DNA of 64,000 nt from Streptomyces sp. WAC 01529 (GCF_003945545.1 NZ_CP029617.1:1809001-1873000); one strand, 5' to 3'; shown: positions 7,531-18,749, numbered from the stretch's first letter. A program made the numbers and translations. Notes: a model not told the origin generated them from the letters alone.

Positions 7531-7564
7531 CGAAGCCCCCCGGAGAATCCTCCAGGGGGCTTCG
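7531..7564. terminator. bidirectional terminator between the membrane-protein gene and sufT
   Basis: A perfect 10-bp stem CGAAGCCCCC / GGGGGCTTCG with a 14-nt loop lies between two convergent genes, 7 bp after one stop and 20 bp after the other. Confidence 0.85.
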
Positions 7565-7583
7565 TGCACGGCAGAGCCTGCGG

Positions 7584-7922
7584 TCAGACGTTGAACCCCA
7601 ACGCCCGCAGCTGCTCCCGTCCATCGTCCGTGATCTTGTCCGGGCCCCACGGCGGCATCCAGACCCAGTTGATCCGCAGCTCGTTGACGATGCCCTCCGT
7701 CGCGGACTTCGCCTGGTCCTCGATGACGTCCGTCAGCGGGCAGGCCGCCGAGGTCAGCGTCATGTCGATCGTCGCGATGTTCGCGTCGTCGACGTGGATG
7801 CCGTAGATCAGGCCGAGGTTGACGACGTCGATGCCCAGCTCGGGGTCGACGACGTCGTACAGCGCCTCGCGGACCTCTTCCTCGGAAGCCGGCTTCGTGG
7901 TCAGGGTCTCGTTCTCGCTCAT
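7584..7922 (-). CDS. sufT: SufT/DUF59-family metal-sulfur cluster assembly factor
   Basis: 112 residues, a single MIP18/DUF59 domain. The segment VREALYDVVDPELGIDVVNL and the TSAACPLTDV motif containing the conserved Cys are diagnostic. Proteins of this family help maturation or delivery of Fe-S clusters, especially when demand is high (family knowledge). Last gene of the suf operon; its ATG overlaps the sufU stop by 4 bp, so it is co-translated with the Fe-S machinery. Confidence 0.92.
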   Translation of the reverse strand: MSENETLTTKPASEEEVREALYDVVDPELGIDVVNLGLIYGIHVDDANIATIDMTLTSAACPLTDVIEDQAKSATEGIVNELRINWVWMPPWGPDKITDDGREQLRALGFNV

Positions 7923-8389
7923 GCGGTCTTCCTCTCGGCGACGGCGTCGGCACCGAGTGCCTGGGCCGTCGCGTCCTTCCACGCCATCCAGCTCAGCAGA
8001 GCACACTTGACGCGCGCGGGGTACTTGGAGACCCCGGCGAACGCGACCGCGTCCTCCAGGACCTCTTCCATGGCGTCGTCGGGCTCCAGCTTGCCCTTGG
8101 ACTGCATCAGCTCCAGGAAGACTTCCTGGATCTTCTGCGCCTCGGCCAGCTCCTTGCCGACCAGCAGGTCGTTCAGGACGGACGCGCTGGCCTGGCTGAT
8201 GGAGCAGCCCTGGCCCTCGTACGACACGTCGGCGATCGTCGACCCGTCGTACTTGACGCGCAGGGTGATCTCGTCCCCGCACGTCGGGTTGACGTGGTGC
8301 ACCTCGGCGTCGCCATCTCGCAGACCACGACCGTGCGGGTGCTTGTAGTGGTCCAGGATGACTTCCTGGTACATCGAATCCAGCTTCAC
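7919..8389 (-). CDS. sufU: SUF system NifU-like sulfurtransferase/scaffold protein
   Basis: 156 residues. The three conserved Cys and the Asp of SufU are visible: NPTCGDEITL, GQGCSISQAS and ARVKCALLSW. In Gram-positive bacteria SufU is a zinc protein that accepts persulfide from SufS. The GTG at 8389 is chosen (GGGAAC ribosome-site-like element before it; it gives VKLDSMYQEVILDHYK, the family N-terminus); ATG 15 bp inside is the alternative. It lies 16 nt after sufS, confirming partnership. Confidence 0.94.
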   Translation of the reverse strand: MKLDSMYQEVILDHYKHPHGRGLRDGDAEVHHVNPTCGDEITLRVKYDGSTIADVSYEGQGCSISQASASVLNDLLVGKELAEAQKIQEVFLELMQSKGKLEPDDAMEEVLEDAVAFAGVSKYPARVKCALLSWMAWKDATAQALGADAVAERKTA

Positions 8390-8405
8390 GTTCCCAGCCA
8401 GCCCC

Positions 8406-9674
8406 TCAGCCGAAGAAGTTCCGTACGTGCTCCAGGCCGTCGACGAGCGCGTCGATCTCGCCGGGCGTGGAGTACAGATAGAACGACGCTCGCGTGGTCG
8501 CAGGAATTCCGTAGCGGAGGCAGACGGGCCGCGCGCAGTGGTGGCCCACGCGGACCGCGATGCCCTGCTCGTCGAGGACCTGGCCCACGTCGTGCGGGTG
8601 GATGTCGCCGAGCGTGAAGGAGATCGCGGCGCCGCGCTCCTCGGCCGTGGCCGGGCCGATGATCCGCAGGTCGGCGACCTCGCCGAGGCGCTTGACCGCG
8701 TACTCGGTGATCGCGTGCTCATGCGCGGCGATCTTGTCCATGCCGATGGCCGAGAGGTAGTCCACGGCGGCGCCCAGACCCACGGCCTGGGAGACCGGCG
8801 GAGTGCCCGCCTCGAACTTGTGCGGCGCCGGGGCGTACGTCGACGAGTTCATCGACACCGTCTCGATCATCTCGCCGCCGCCGAGGAACGGCGGGAGGTC
8901 CTCCAGGAGCTCCTGGCGGCCCCACAGCACGCCGATGCCCGTCGGACCGCACATCTTGTGGCCGGTGAAGGCCACGAAGTCGGCCTGGAGCGCCTGCACG
9001 TCAAGCGGCATGTGCGGCGCGGCCTGCGAGGCGTCGATCAGGACGAGCGCGCCGACCTCCTGGGCGCGGCGCACGATCGCCTCGACCGGGTTGTGCGTGC
9101 CCAGGATGTTCGAGACCAGCACGAAGGAGACGATCTTCGTCTTCTCCGTGATGATCTCGTCCATGTTGGACAGGTCGAGGCGGCCGTCGTCGGTGAGGCC
9201 GAACCACTTCAGCTTCGCGCCCGTGCGCTGCGAGAGCAGCTGCCACGGCACGATGTTGGAGTGGTGCTCCATCTCCGTGATGACGATCTCGGTCTCGTGG
9301 TCCACGCGGTAGGGCTCGTCGGCCCAGCCCAGCATGTTGGCGACGAGGTTCAGCGACTCCGAGGCGTTCTTGGTGAAGATCACCTCGTTGCGGCTGGGCG
9401 CGTTGATGAACGCCGCGACCTTGTCACGCGCGCCCTCGTACAGCGCGGTGGCCTCCTCGGCGAGGACGTGCACGCCGCGGTGAACGTTGGCGTTGTGCTG
9501 CTCGTAGTACTCGTTCAGTACGTCGAGGACCTGGCGCGGCGTCTGGGAGGTCGCCGCGTTGTCCAGGTACACGAGCTTCTTGCCGTCGTGGATCCGACGA
9601 TCCAGGATCGGGAAGTCCTTGCGGATCGCCTCGGTGTCGAGGAGGCCGGAAAGCCCCTGGTGGGCCACTGTCAC
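8406..9674 (-). CDS. sufS: group II cysteine desulfurase SufS
   Basis: A PLP enzyme that takes sulfur from cysteine as a persulfide for Fe-S assembly. 422 residues, standard length. The PLP lysine is in FTGHKMCGPTGIGVLWG, the His-containing segment in ITEMEHHSNIVPWQ, and the catalytic Cys in RVGHHCARPVC. The GTG start overlaps the sufC stop (GTGA). sufU follows directly, as expected for the SufS-SufU sulfur relay. Confidence 0.96.
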   Translation of the reverse strand: MTVAHQGLSGLLDTEAIRKDFPILDRRIHDGKKLVYLDNAATSQTPRQVLDVLNEYYEQHNANVHRGVHVLAEEATALYEGARDKVAAFINAPSRNEVIFTKNASESLNLVANMLGWADEPYRVDHETEIVITEMEHHSNIVPWQLLSQRTGAKLKWFGLTDDGRLDLSNMDEIITEKTKIVSFVLVSNILGTHNPVEAIVRRAQEVGALVLIDASQAAPHMPLDVQALQADFVAFTGHKMCGPTGIGVLWGRQELLEDLPPFLGGGEMIETVSMNSSTYAPAPHKFEAGTPPVSQAVGLGAAVDYLSAIGMDKIAAHEHAITEYAVKRLGEVADLRIIGPATAEERGAAISFTLGDIHPHDVGQVLDEQGIAVRVGHHCARPVCLRYGIPATTRASFYLYSTPGEIDALVDGLEHVRNFFG

Positions 9675-10435
9675 GCTGATGCGCCGCCCTTCGTGTAAGC
9701 CTCGTAGCCCTCGGCCTCGAGCTTGTCGGCCAGCTCCGCGCCGCCCGACTCGGCGATGCGGCCGTTGGCGAAGACGTGCACGAAGTCGGGCTTGATGTAG
9801 CGCAGGATGCGCGTGTAGTGCGTGATCAGGAGCGTGCCGACCTCGCCGGTCTCACGGACGCGGTTGACGCCGTCCGAGACCTGGCGCAGGGCGTCGACGT
9901 CCAGACCGGAGTCCGTCTCGTCGAGGATCGCGATCTTCGGCTTGAGCAGCTCCATCTGGAGGATCTCGTGGCGCTTCTTCTCACCGCCGGAGAAGCCCTC
10001 GTTCACGTTGCGCTCGGCGAAGGCCGGGTCCATCTGGAGCTGCTCCATCGCGGACTTGACCTCCTTCACCCAGGTGCGCAGCTTGGGGGCCTCGCCGCGG
10101 ATCGCCGTCGCCGACGTACGCAGGAAGTTGGAGACCGAGACGCCGGGGACCTCGACGGGGTACTGCATGGCGAGGAACATGCCGGCGCGGGCGCGCTCGT
10201 CGACGGACATCTCCAGGACGTCCTCGCCGTCGAGGGTCACGCTGCCCTGGGTGATCGTGTACTTGGGGTGGCCCGCGATGGAGTAGGCGAGCGTCGACTT
10301 GCCGGAGCCGTTGGGGCCCATGATGGCGTGGGTCTCGCCCTGCTTCACGGTCAGGTCGACGCCCTTGAGGATCTCCTTGGTGGAGTTGTCGGCCTCGACG
10401 GTGACGTGCAGGTCCTTGATTTCAAGCGTTGCCAT
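9671..10435 (-). CDS. sufC: Fe-S cluster assembly ATPase SufC
   Basis: 254 residues, the ABC-type ATPase that works with SufB and SufD in the scaffold complex. Walker A GPNGSGKST, the SufC-specific signature FSGGEKKRHEI and Walker B IAILDETDSGLD are all intact. The last shows the D-E-T-D-S-G-L-D form typical of SufC in place of the DEPT of transporters. No membrane partner gene is present, consistent with a soluble complex. It starts 7 nt after the Rieske gene and overlaps sufS by 4 bp. Confidence 0.96.
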   Translation of the reverse strand: MATLEIKDLHVTVEADNSTKEILKGVDLTVKQGETHAIMGPNGSGKSTLAYSIAGHPKYTITQGSVTLDGEDVLEMSVDERARAGMFLAMQYPVEVPGVSVSNFLRTSATAIRGEAPKLRTWVKEVKSAMEQLQMDPAFAERNVNEGFSGGEKKRHEILQMELLKPKIAILDETDSGLDVDALRQVSDGVNRVRETGEVGTLLITHYTRILRYIKPDFVHVFANGRIAESGGAELADKLEAEGYEAYTKGGASA

Positions 10436-10442
10436 GGGTGCC

Positions 10443-10772
10443 TCAGGACTCCTGGGAAAGGGAGGCGTGTACGTCAACGAGCACATCGCCCCCTTCGATC
10501 TTTACGGGGTATACGGGGACGGGGCGCGTCGCGGGAAGGCCGGACGGCTTACCGGTACGGAGGTCGAACGCGGAGCCGTGCAGCCAGCACTCGATCTGGC
10601 AGTCCTCCACCTCGCCCTCGGAGAGGGAGACGTTCGCGTGCGAGCAGATGTCGTGGATCGCGTACACCTCGCCCTCGGTGTGCACGACGGAGACCGGCGT
10701 GCCGTCGAGTTCCACCCGCTTGGGGGTGTCCTCCTCCAGCTCGCCCAGTCCACAGACGCGTACGAAGGTCAT
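10443..10772 (-). CDS. Rieske-type [2Fe-2S] ferredoxin encoded within the suf operon
   Basis: 109 residues forming a single soluble Rieske domain. The cluster ligands are C43-x-H45 (ICSHANVSL) and C62-x2-H65 (CWLHGSAFD). It resembles the ferredoxin subunit of bacterial ring-hydroxylating dioxygenases, but no oxygenase is nearby. Its place between sufD and sufC (ATGA overlap with sufD, 7 nt to sufC) is common in actinobacterial suf operons. A role in electron supply to cluster assembly is inferred from this position, not shown. Confidence 0.93.
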   Translation of the reverse strand: MTFVRVCGLGELEEDTPKRVELDGTPVSVVHTEGEVYAIHDICSHANVSLSEGEVEDCQIECWLHGSAFDLRTGKPSGLPATRPVPVYPVKIEGGDVLVDVHASLSQES

Positions 10773-11950
10773 GCGACCGTCGCCTCCAGCTCCTCTTCGA
10801 TCTTCGCGAGGAGGCGCTCCTCGACGTCCGGCAGACCGATCTGCTGGACCAGCTCGGCGAAGAAGCCGCGGACGACCAGGCGCCGCGCGTCCTCCTCGGA
10901 GATGCCGCGCGACTGGAGGTAGAAGAGCTGCTCGTCGTCGAAGCGGCCGGTCGCCGAGGCGTGGCCCGCGCCGACGATCTCGCCGGTCTCGATCTCCAGG
11001 TTCGGGACCGAGTCCACGCGGGCGCCGTCGGTCAGCACGAGGTTGCGGTTCATCTCGTACGTGTCCGTGCCCTCGGCGGCGGCCTCGATGAGGACGTCGC
11101 CGATCCACACCGCGTGGGCGTTGTCGCCCTGGAGCGCGCCCTTGTAGACGACGTTCGACTTGCAGTGCGGGGTGTTGTGGTCGACCAGGAGGCGGTGCTC
11201 CTGGTGCTGGCCCGCGTCGGTGACGTAGAGGCCGAACAGCTCGGCCTCGCCGCCGGTGCCCGCGTAGGTGACACGCGGGTGCAGGCGGACCAGGTCGCCG
11301 CCGAAGGTGACGACGACGGACTTGAAGGAGGCGTCGCGGCCGATCAGCGCGTTGTGCTGGGCGACGTGCACCGCCTTGTCGTCCCAGTCCTGGACGGAGA
11401 CGACGGTGAGCTTGGCACCGTCGCCGACGACGAAGTCGACGTTGGCGGCGAGCACGGCGTCACCGGTGTGGTCGATGACGACCAGGGCCTCGGCGAACGC
11501 GCCCACCTCGATCACCTGGTGCGCGAAGGCGGTGCCGCCCTCGCCGTGCACACCGATGCGGATGGGCTCGGTCAGGACCGTCTCCTTGGGGACGGTGACG
11601 ACCGAGGCCTTCTCGAAGGACGAGTACGCCTGCGCGGCGACGCGGTCGACGGGCTTGCCCGCCTTGCCGACGCGCGCGTCGTCCCGGCCGACGGTCTCCT
11701 GGGTGACACCCTCGGGGGCGCTCACCTCGACGCGGATACCGCCGTCCGCCACCGCCGTGCCGTCGTGCAGCCCGCGAAGGCGCTCCAGCGGCGTGAACCG
11801 CCACTCCTCCTCGCGGCCGTGGGGGACGGGGAAGTCCGCCACGTCGAAGGACGGGGGCGCGCTCATGCGGGTGGCGACGGTGGACTCGGCGGCCACCGCG
11901 ATGGATCCGGCGGTCGTCGACCCGACCGGGATGTTCTGGGCCTCAGCCAT
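10769..11950 (-). CDS. sufD: Fe-S cluster assembly scaffold subunit SufD
   Basis: 393 residues. The C-terminal half shows the SufB/SufD beta-helix repeat core (DHNTPHCKSNVVYKGALQGD, GHASATGRFDDEQLFYLQSR) and ends with the family motif ARRLVVRGFFAELVQQI. SufD forms the SufBC2D complex with the products of the flanking genes. The gene begins 69 nt after sufB and overlaps the Rieske gene by 4 bp. Confidence 0.95.
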   Translation of the reverse strand: MAEAQNIPVGSTTAGSIAVAAESTVATRMSAPPSFDVADFPVPHGREEEWRFTPLERLRGLHDGTAVADGGIRVEVSAPEGVTQETVGRDDARVGKAGKPVDRVAAQAYSSFEKASVVTVPKETVLTEPIRIGVHGEGGTAFAHQVIEVGAFAEALVVIDHTGDAVLAANVDFVVGDGAKLTVVSVQDWDDKAVHVAQHNALIGRDASFKSVVVTFGGDLVRLHPRVTYAGTGGEAELFGLYVTDAGQHQEHRLLVDHNTPHCKSNVVYKGALQGDNAHAVWIGDVLIEAAAEGTDTYEMNRNLVLTDGARVDSVPNLEIETGEIVGAGHASATGRFDDEQLFYLQSRGISEEDARRLVVRGFFAELVQQIGLPDVEERLLAKIEEELEATVA

Positions 11951-12019
11951 GGCTGTCGTCGTGCTCTCTCTCTGCGCTCTGCGTAAGAAGTCTGCTCGCT
12001 GCGGGAACGGTTGCCGGAC

Positions 12020-13437
<1,418 letters not shown>

Positions 13438-13441
<4 letters not shown>

Positions 13442-14175
13442 GCGGGGTTCCTCCCGGCCGTACTTGCTGATGCTGATGTGGTGGTCTGTGTGCTGCCGCC
13501 GCCGCTGCCACTGCGTGGGATGAACGTCGTACAGACGCCGTCTCCGTGGGCGATGGTGGCGAGGCGCTGCACGTGCGTGCCGAGCAGCGTGGAGAACATC
13601 TCCGTCTCCGCCTCGCACAGCTGCGGGAACTGCTCGGCGACGTGGGCGACCGGGCAGTGGTGCTGGCAGAGCTGCTCGCCGACCGGTGCGCTGCGCGCCG
13701 TGGCAGCGTACCCGTCGGTCGTCAGGGCCTTGGCAAGAGCCTCGGTGCGCTGTTCGGGTGGTGCGGCTTCGATCGCCGCCTTGTACGACTCGGCCTGTGC
13801 GGTGATCCGCGCGCGCGCGAATGCGACGACCGCGTCCTCGCCGTGCTGTTCGGTGATCCAGCGCAGGGCCTCGGCGGCGAGCTTGTCGTAGGACTGGTCG
13901 AAGGCGTCGCGACCGCAGTCGGTCAGGGCGAAGACCTTGGCCGGACGGCCGCGGGTCCGCGCGCCGTAGACGCGCTGCTCGCGGGGCTCGACGACGTTCT
14001 CATGGGCGAGGGCGTCGAGGTGCCTGCGGACGGCCGCCTGGGTGAGGCCGAGGCGCTTCGCGAGGTCGGCGACGGTGGAGGGGCCGTGGTCCAGGATGGA
14101 GCGCGCGACCCGGTTGCGCGTAGACCGCTCACCGGTCGCGAGTTCCTCCTGCGGAGCCTCGCCAACGTTTTTCAC
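13438..14175 (-). CDS. sufR: SufR, Fe-S-sensing repressor of the suf operon
   Basis: 245 residues from the GTG at 14175. A winged helix-turn-helix covers about residues 18-75 ([20 protein letters not shown]). The C-terminal sensor domain carries C170, C174 and C187 ([18 protein letters not shown]), the arrangement that binds an Fe-S cluster in SufR proteins. Published work on Streptomyces SufR describes autorepression of the suf operon through a CAAC-N6-GTTG site; exactly this sequence overlaps the start codon here. A TTG at 14211 would give a longer protein but has no ribosome site. First gene of the eight-gene suf operon. Confidence 0.92.
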
Positions 14176-14188
14176 AACGCCATTGTTG
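14175..14188. promoter_or_regulatory. SufR operator CAAC-N6-GTTG
   Basis: CAACGCCATTGTTG is an exact match to the CAAC-N6-GTTG motif reported for Streptomyces SufR. It touches the GTG start of sufR, so bound apo- or holo-repressor would block its own operon. The sequence match is direct; binding is inferred. Confidence 0.75.
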
Positions 14189-14247
14189 CGTAATTCCTCA
14201 GAGCCTGACAACCCGCGCCGTGATCACCGCGTGGTGCGCTGCATCAC

Positions 14248-14261
14248 TTAGGCATACCTAA
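14248..14261. promoter_or_regulatory. iron-box-like palindrome (DtxR/IdeR/DmdR type)
   Basis: TTAGGCATACCTAA, extended to CTTAGG...CCTAAG, is a palindrome with a single mismatched pair. It matches 12 of 14 positions of the right part of the IdeR/DmdR iron box (TTAGGCTAACCTAA). It lies about 73 bp upstream of sufR and 175 bp upstream of the divergent ABC gene, so it could tie either to iron status. Confidence 0.5.
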
Positions 14262-14422
14262 GCTGACCTGCGGAAACGATCTTTGATCGATCAAATCCGC
14301 GCAGCTGGGAAGCGCTGCCGAACGGTCTCCGGAAGGCCGCCGGACCCCCTCCGACCGGCGCTTTGTCCCCTCGCGGAGCCACCCGCCGCGGCCCCGCCCG
14401 CCCGGCTCCCGCGATCCGTCCC

Positions 14423-14428
14423 TAGACT
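14423..14428 (+). promoter_or_regulatory. -10 box, predicted near-leaderless ABC operon transcript
   Basis: TAGACT ends 8 nt before the ATG at 14437 and no Shine-Dalgarno is seen in the short gap (GGCTCACC). Confidence 0.5.
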
Positions 14429-14436
14429 GGCTCACC

Positions 14437-15356
<920 letters not shown>

Positions 15357-15360
<4 letters not shown>

Positions 15361-16127
15361 GCGCCGCCGGTACGTACACGCCGAAGCCGGGCGCCGCCCC
15401 GCTCCCCCGCATGATCGCCGCGCAGGCCGCGCTGGAGACCAGGATGCTGCTGCGCAACGGCGAGCAGCTGCTCCTCACGGTGGTGATCCCGACCCTGCTG
15501 CTCGTGCTGTTCAGCGCGGTCGACATCGTGGACACGGGTGACGGCGAGGCCGTCGACTTCCTCGCGCCCGGCATCCTCGCGCTCGCCGTGATGTCCACCG
15601 CCTTCACCGGCCAGGCCATCGCGACCGGCTTCGAGCGCCGCTACGGCGTGCTGAAGCGGCTCGGCGCCTCGCCGCTCCCCCGCTGGGGCCTGATGGCCGC
15701 CAAGACCCTCTCGGTGCTGGTCACCGAGGTCCTCCAGATCGTGCTGCTCACGGTCATCGCCTTCGCCCTCGGCTGGTCCCCGCACGGCAACCCCGTCTCC
15801 GTGCTCCTGCTCCTGGTGCTCGGCACGGCGGCCTTCTCCGGGCTCGGCCTGCTGATGGCGGGCACCCTGAAGGCCGAGGCGACACTGGCCGCCGCGAACC
15901 TCGTCTTCCTGCTGCTGCTCATGGGCGGCGGGGTGATCGTGCCGCTGGACAAGTTCCCTGATGCGGTGCAGACGGTGCTCGGTCTGCTGCCCATCTCGGC
16001 GCTCTCGGACGGGCTGCGCGACGTGCTCCATCACGGGGCGGGCATGCCGTGGGCGGACCTCGGGATCCTCGCCGTGTGGGCGGTCCTCGGGCTCGGCGCG
16101 GCGGCGAGGTTCTTCCGCTGGGAGTAG
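15357..16127 (+). CDS. ABC-2-type exporter, permease protein
   Basis: 256 residues with about six membrane helices. The family feature GFERRYGVLKRLGASPLPRWG, a cytoplasmic loop after helix 2, is typical of ABC-2 (DrrB/YhhJ-like) permeases, as is the conserved LLPISALSDGLRDVL near the C-terminus. It is co-translated with the preceding ATPase. It ends about 100 bp before the ctaA promoter. Confidence 0.9.
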
Positions 16128-16220
16128 CGGCGCCGCGCGCTCCTTCCGCCGGGAGCGGCGCGCCGCGCGGCGGGAACGCCGGATACGTCCCCCTCGTGAA
16201 GCCGTGCACAAGCGGCCCCC

Positions 16221-16226
16221 TACGAT
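16221..16226 (+). promoter_or_regulatory. -10 box, predicted leaderless ctaA transcript
   Basis: TACGAT ends 7 nt before the GTG at 16234. The upstream in-frame ATG at 16225 overlaps the box itself and so is unlikely to be translated from this promoter. Confidence 0.5.
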
Positions 16227-16233
16227 GGTGCGC

Positions 16234-17247
16234 GTGCCAAACGTGACCCGAGCCGACCTCGCTCAAGCCGCGCGGAACCCGCTCGCCTTCATCGCCGAGC
16301 GCTGGACGCCCACTCAGCGGACCGTCCAGCGGGCGGCCTTCCTCTCCCTGGCCATGACCGTCGTCATCGTGGTGACGGGCGGCGCCGTCCGGCTGACCGG
16401 CTCGGGCCTCGGCTGTCCGACCTGGCCCAAGTGCACGGAGGACTCCCTCACCGCGACCAGCGAGATGGGCTTCCACGGCGTCGTCGAGTTCGGCAACCGC
16501 ATGCTCACGTACGTGCTGTGCGCGGCCGTCGGCTGGGCGATCATCGCGGCCCGCTCCCAGAAGCCGATGCGGCGCAGCCTGACCCTGCTCGGCTGGACCC
16601 AGTTCTGGCTGGTCATGGGCAACGCCGTGCTCGGTGGCATCGTCGTGCTCGTCGGCCTGAACCCGTACACGGTCGCCGCGCACTTCCTGCTCTCCTCCGC
16701 CCTGATCGCGGTCGCCGCCGTCATGTGGCACCGCTCCCGCGAGGGCGACGGTGAGCCGCGCCCGCTGGTCGGCAAGGCCGTGGCGCAGCTCGTCTGGTTC
16801 CTGGTGGCGGCCTCGGCGCTGCTGATCGCGGTCGGCACGGTCGTGACCGGCGCGGGCCCGCACGCGGGCGACTCCAGTGACGTCCCGCGGATGAACCTCG
16901 CCCCGGTCGGCCTGGACTGGGAGGGCGTCACCAAGCTGCACGCGGTCCTCGCCTGGATCGTGGTGACGCTGACCTTCGCGCTCTGGTTCGTCCTCAAGGC
17001 GGTCGACGCGCCGCGCGGCCCGCTGGCCCGCACCCGCGACCTGTTCCTGATCCTGCTCACCCAGGGCGCCATCGGCTACGTCCAGTACTTCACGGACCTG
17101 CCGGAGATCCTGGTCGGGCTGCACATGTTCGGCTCGTGCCTGGTGTGGATCGCCGTGCTGCGCGTCCTGCTGTCGCTGCGGGAGCGGCCGCACGCCACGA
17201 CCGAGCTGCCCGCGCAGGCGGACGACTCACAGCTCTCGGCCGTCTGA
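16234..17247 (+). CDS. ctaA: heme A synthase (COX15/CtaA family)
   Basis: CtaA oxidises the C8 methyl of heme O to make heme A for aa3-type cytochrome oxidase, in the cytoplasmic membrane. 337 residues, about eight helices. Heme-ligand/active-site His are in EMGFHGVVEFGNR, YTVAAHFLLSS, TKLHAVLAW and VGLHMFGS. The first extracellular loop has the conserved Cys pair GLGCPTWPKC. The GTG at 16234 is preferred because a TACGAT -10 box is 7 nt upstream; ATG 16225 would add three residues. The 3' end overlaps the convergent amidohydrolase gene by 21 bp. Confidence 0.94.
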   Translation: MPNVTRADLAQAARNPLAFIAERWTPTQRTVQRAAFLSLAMTVVIVVTGGAVRLTGSGLGCPTWPKCTEDSLTATSEMGFHGVVEFGNRMLTYVLCAAVGWAIIAARSQKPMRRSLTLLGWTQFWLVMGNAVLGGIVVLVGLNPYTVAAHFLLSSALIAVAAVMWHRSREGDGEPRPLVGKAVAQLVWFLVAASALLIAVGTVVTGAGPHAGDSSDVPRMNLAPVGLDWEGVTKLHAVLAWIVVTLTFALWFVLKAVDAPRGPLARTRDLFLILLTQGAIGYVQYFTDLPEILVGLHMFGSCLVWIAVLRVLLSLRERPHATTELPAQADDSQLSAV

Positions 17248-18324
17248 CAGTCCGTAGACGCGGCGGGCGTTGCCCGCCGCGATCAGACCCGCCACGCGCT
17301 GCGCGTCGGTGAGCGACCAGGCCCCCTCCGCGACCCAGGTGCCGAGCACCCGCCCGAGGGCCTCCCTGAACAGATGTGCCCCCACGACGTGCAGTTCGGG
17401 CAGCCCGTGCGCGCCGCTGGAGAAGAGCAGCTTGCCGAAGGGCGCGAGTTCCAGGATCTCGGCGAGTACGGCCGCCGCGCGCGCCCCGGTCCGTACGAGG
17501 GCGGGGCCGAGGTCGGCGTACACATGCGGGAAGACGGCCGCGAGGTGGGCGGCGCTGCGGTGGTAGGGGTAGCCGTGCAGCAGCACCAGGTCGGTGCCGA
17601 GGCCCGCGGTGGCCCGCGCGAAGTCCCCGAAGTACGTCTGCGGGTCCCCCGCCCCCGCGTGCAGTTGCAGCGGCCGGCCCGAGGCCACCGCGATCCACAG
17701 CAGGTGCCGCAGCAGCACGGGGTCGGTGAGCGCCCCGCCCACCTGCCGCCCGGCGAGCCAGCGCCCCACCGCGCCGCGCACCTCACCGGGGCCCGGCGGC
17801 TGCGCCGCGAGGGCGAGCGGATGGCGCACCCCCGCGACCGAGGTGAAGGCGACGGCTCCCGCGGCGGCGGCGTGCACGGACTCGGCGAGGTTGGCGAGGA
17901 AGGAGTCGGCGGTGCCCGAGGTGTCCGCGACCTGTTCGGCGAGGAGTTCGAGGCGGACGATCTCGCGGGCGTCGGCGTCGCCGGTGGACGCCATCTCGTC
18001 CGGTCCCGTCAGGTCCCCCGGCAGCCCCGTGTCGACGAGGTACGTGGTGATGCCGCTGCCCCGCAGCAGCCGCCGCCCGGACTCCAGGACGCCCAGCTCG
18101 CGGCGGCGGGCCAGATAGCGGGCCGGCGGGCAGTGCGGCTCGACGCCGAGCAGGGGCGGGCACCAGCGGCGCACCGCGAAGCCGGTCTGGGTGTCGAAGA
18201 AGGTGGTGCCGGGGGCGGGCGGTCCCTCGCCCCGGCCGAGGTGGGCCTCGAAGGTGCCGAGGCCCAGCTCCGTGCGGAGGACGCCATGGCAGTACTGGTC
18301 CACCAGGGACGGCGTTTCGATCAT
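17227..18324 (-). CDS. amidohydrolase-family protein
   Basis: 365 residues. Its organisation resembles the FluG N-terminal / amidohydrolase-2 TIM-barrel family: SLVDQYCHGVLR near the N-terminus, GRPLQLHAGAGDP in the middle, DLVLLHGYPYHRSAAHLAAV, FGKLLFSSGAHGLPELH, and a C-terminal NARRVYGL segment. The usual HxH near the N-terminus appears here as CHG, so metal binding may differ. GGGAG precedes the ATG. The substrate is unknown. The 3' end overlaps ctaA on the opposite strand. Confidence 0.82.
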   Translation of the reverse strand: MIETPSLVDQYCHGVLRTELGLGTFEAHLGRGEGPPAPGTTFFDTQTGFAVRRWCPPLLGVEPHCPPARYLARRRELGVLESGRRLLRGSGITTYLVDTGLPGDLTGPDEMASTGDADAREIVRLELLAEQVADTSGTADSFLANLAESVHAAAAGAVAFTSVAGVRHPLALAAQPPGPGEVRGAVGRWLAGRQVGGALTDPVLLRHLLWIAVASGRPLQLHAGAGDPQTYFGDFARATAGLGTDLVLLHGYPYHRSAAHLAAVFPHVYADLGPALVRTGARAAAVLAEILELAPFGKLLFSSGAHGLPELHVVGAHLFREALGRVLGTWVAEGAWSLTDAQRVAGLIAAGNARRVYGLSDGREL

Positions 18325-18379
18325 GCGGGCTCCCGCTGAATGGACCTTGCTCCTACGGTCCTAACGGGTGACCCGGGTG

Positions 18380-18742
18380 TCAGGTGTTGCCTCCGGCGTC
18401 GTTCTTCGGTCCGCCGATCTGGATCCCCGCCATGCGCGTCCACTCGTAGGGCCCGGTCCGCACCTTCGCGGCGAAGTCCCCGTCGAACTCCTCGTGGACG
18501 GTGATCCCGGCCTTCTCGACGGCGCTGACCGCGACGGCGTGGTCGGGCGCGACCAGGTCGCCCCAGCCGCCGTCCGCGCCGACGAGCACGATGCGGGCGC
18601 CCTTCTGGCCGAGGTAGGCGATCTGCCCCTCGGCACCGCCGTGCTCGCGGGCGAAGGCGCCGATCTCCTTGGCGAGCCGAGCCACCTTCCGCTCCGAGCG
18701 AGCGGCCTTCTTGCTGTCGTCCACCTGCTGAGTCTCTGCCAT
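18380..18742 (-). CDS. conserved hypothetical actinobacterial protein
   Basis: 120 residues, soluble and charged, beginning with a Lys/Arg-rich helix (SKKAARSERKVARLAKEIGA). The rest holds EGQIAYLGQKGARIVLVGA, DGGWGDLVAPDHAVAV and VRTGPYEWTRMAGIQIGGP, suggesting a small alpha/beta domain. No catalytic motif can be named. It lies between ctaA and ctaB, a position I recall as conserved in Streptomyces, but no role in heme synthesis can be shown. TAGCAT sits 7 nt before the ATG, which predicts a leaderless mRNA. Confidence 0.75.
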   Translation of the reverse strand: MAETQQVDDSKKAARSERKVARLAKEIGAFAREHGGAEGQIAYLGQKGARIVLVGADGGWGDLVAPDHAVAVSAVEKAGITVHEEFDGDFAAKVRTGPYEWTRMAGIQIGGPKNDAGGNT

Positions 18743-18749
18743 GCCCAGG

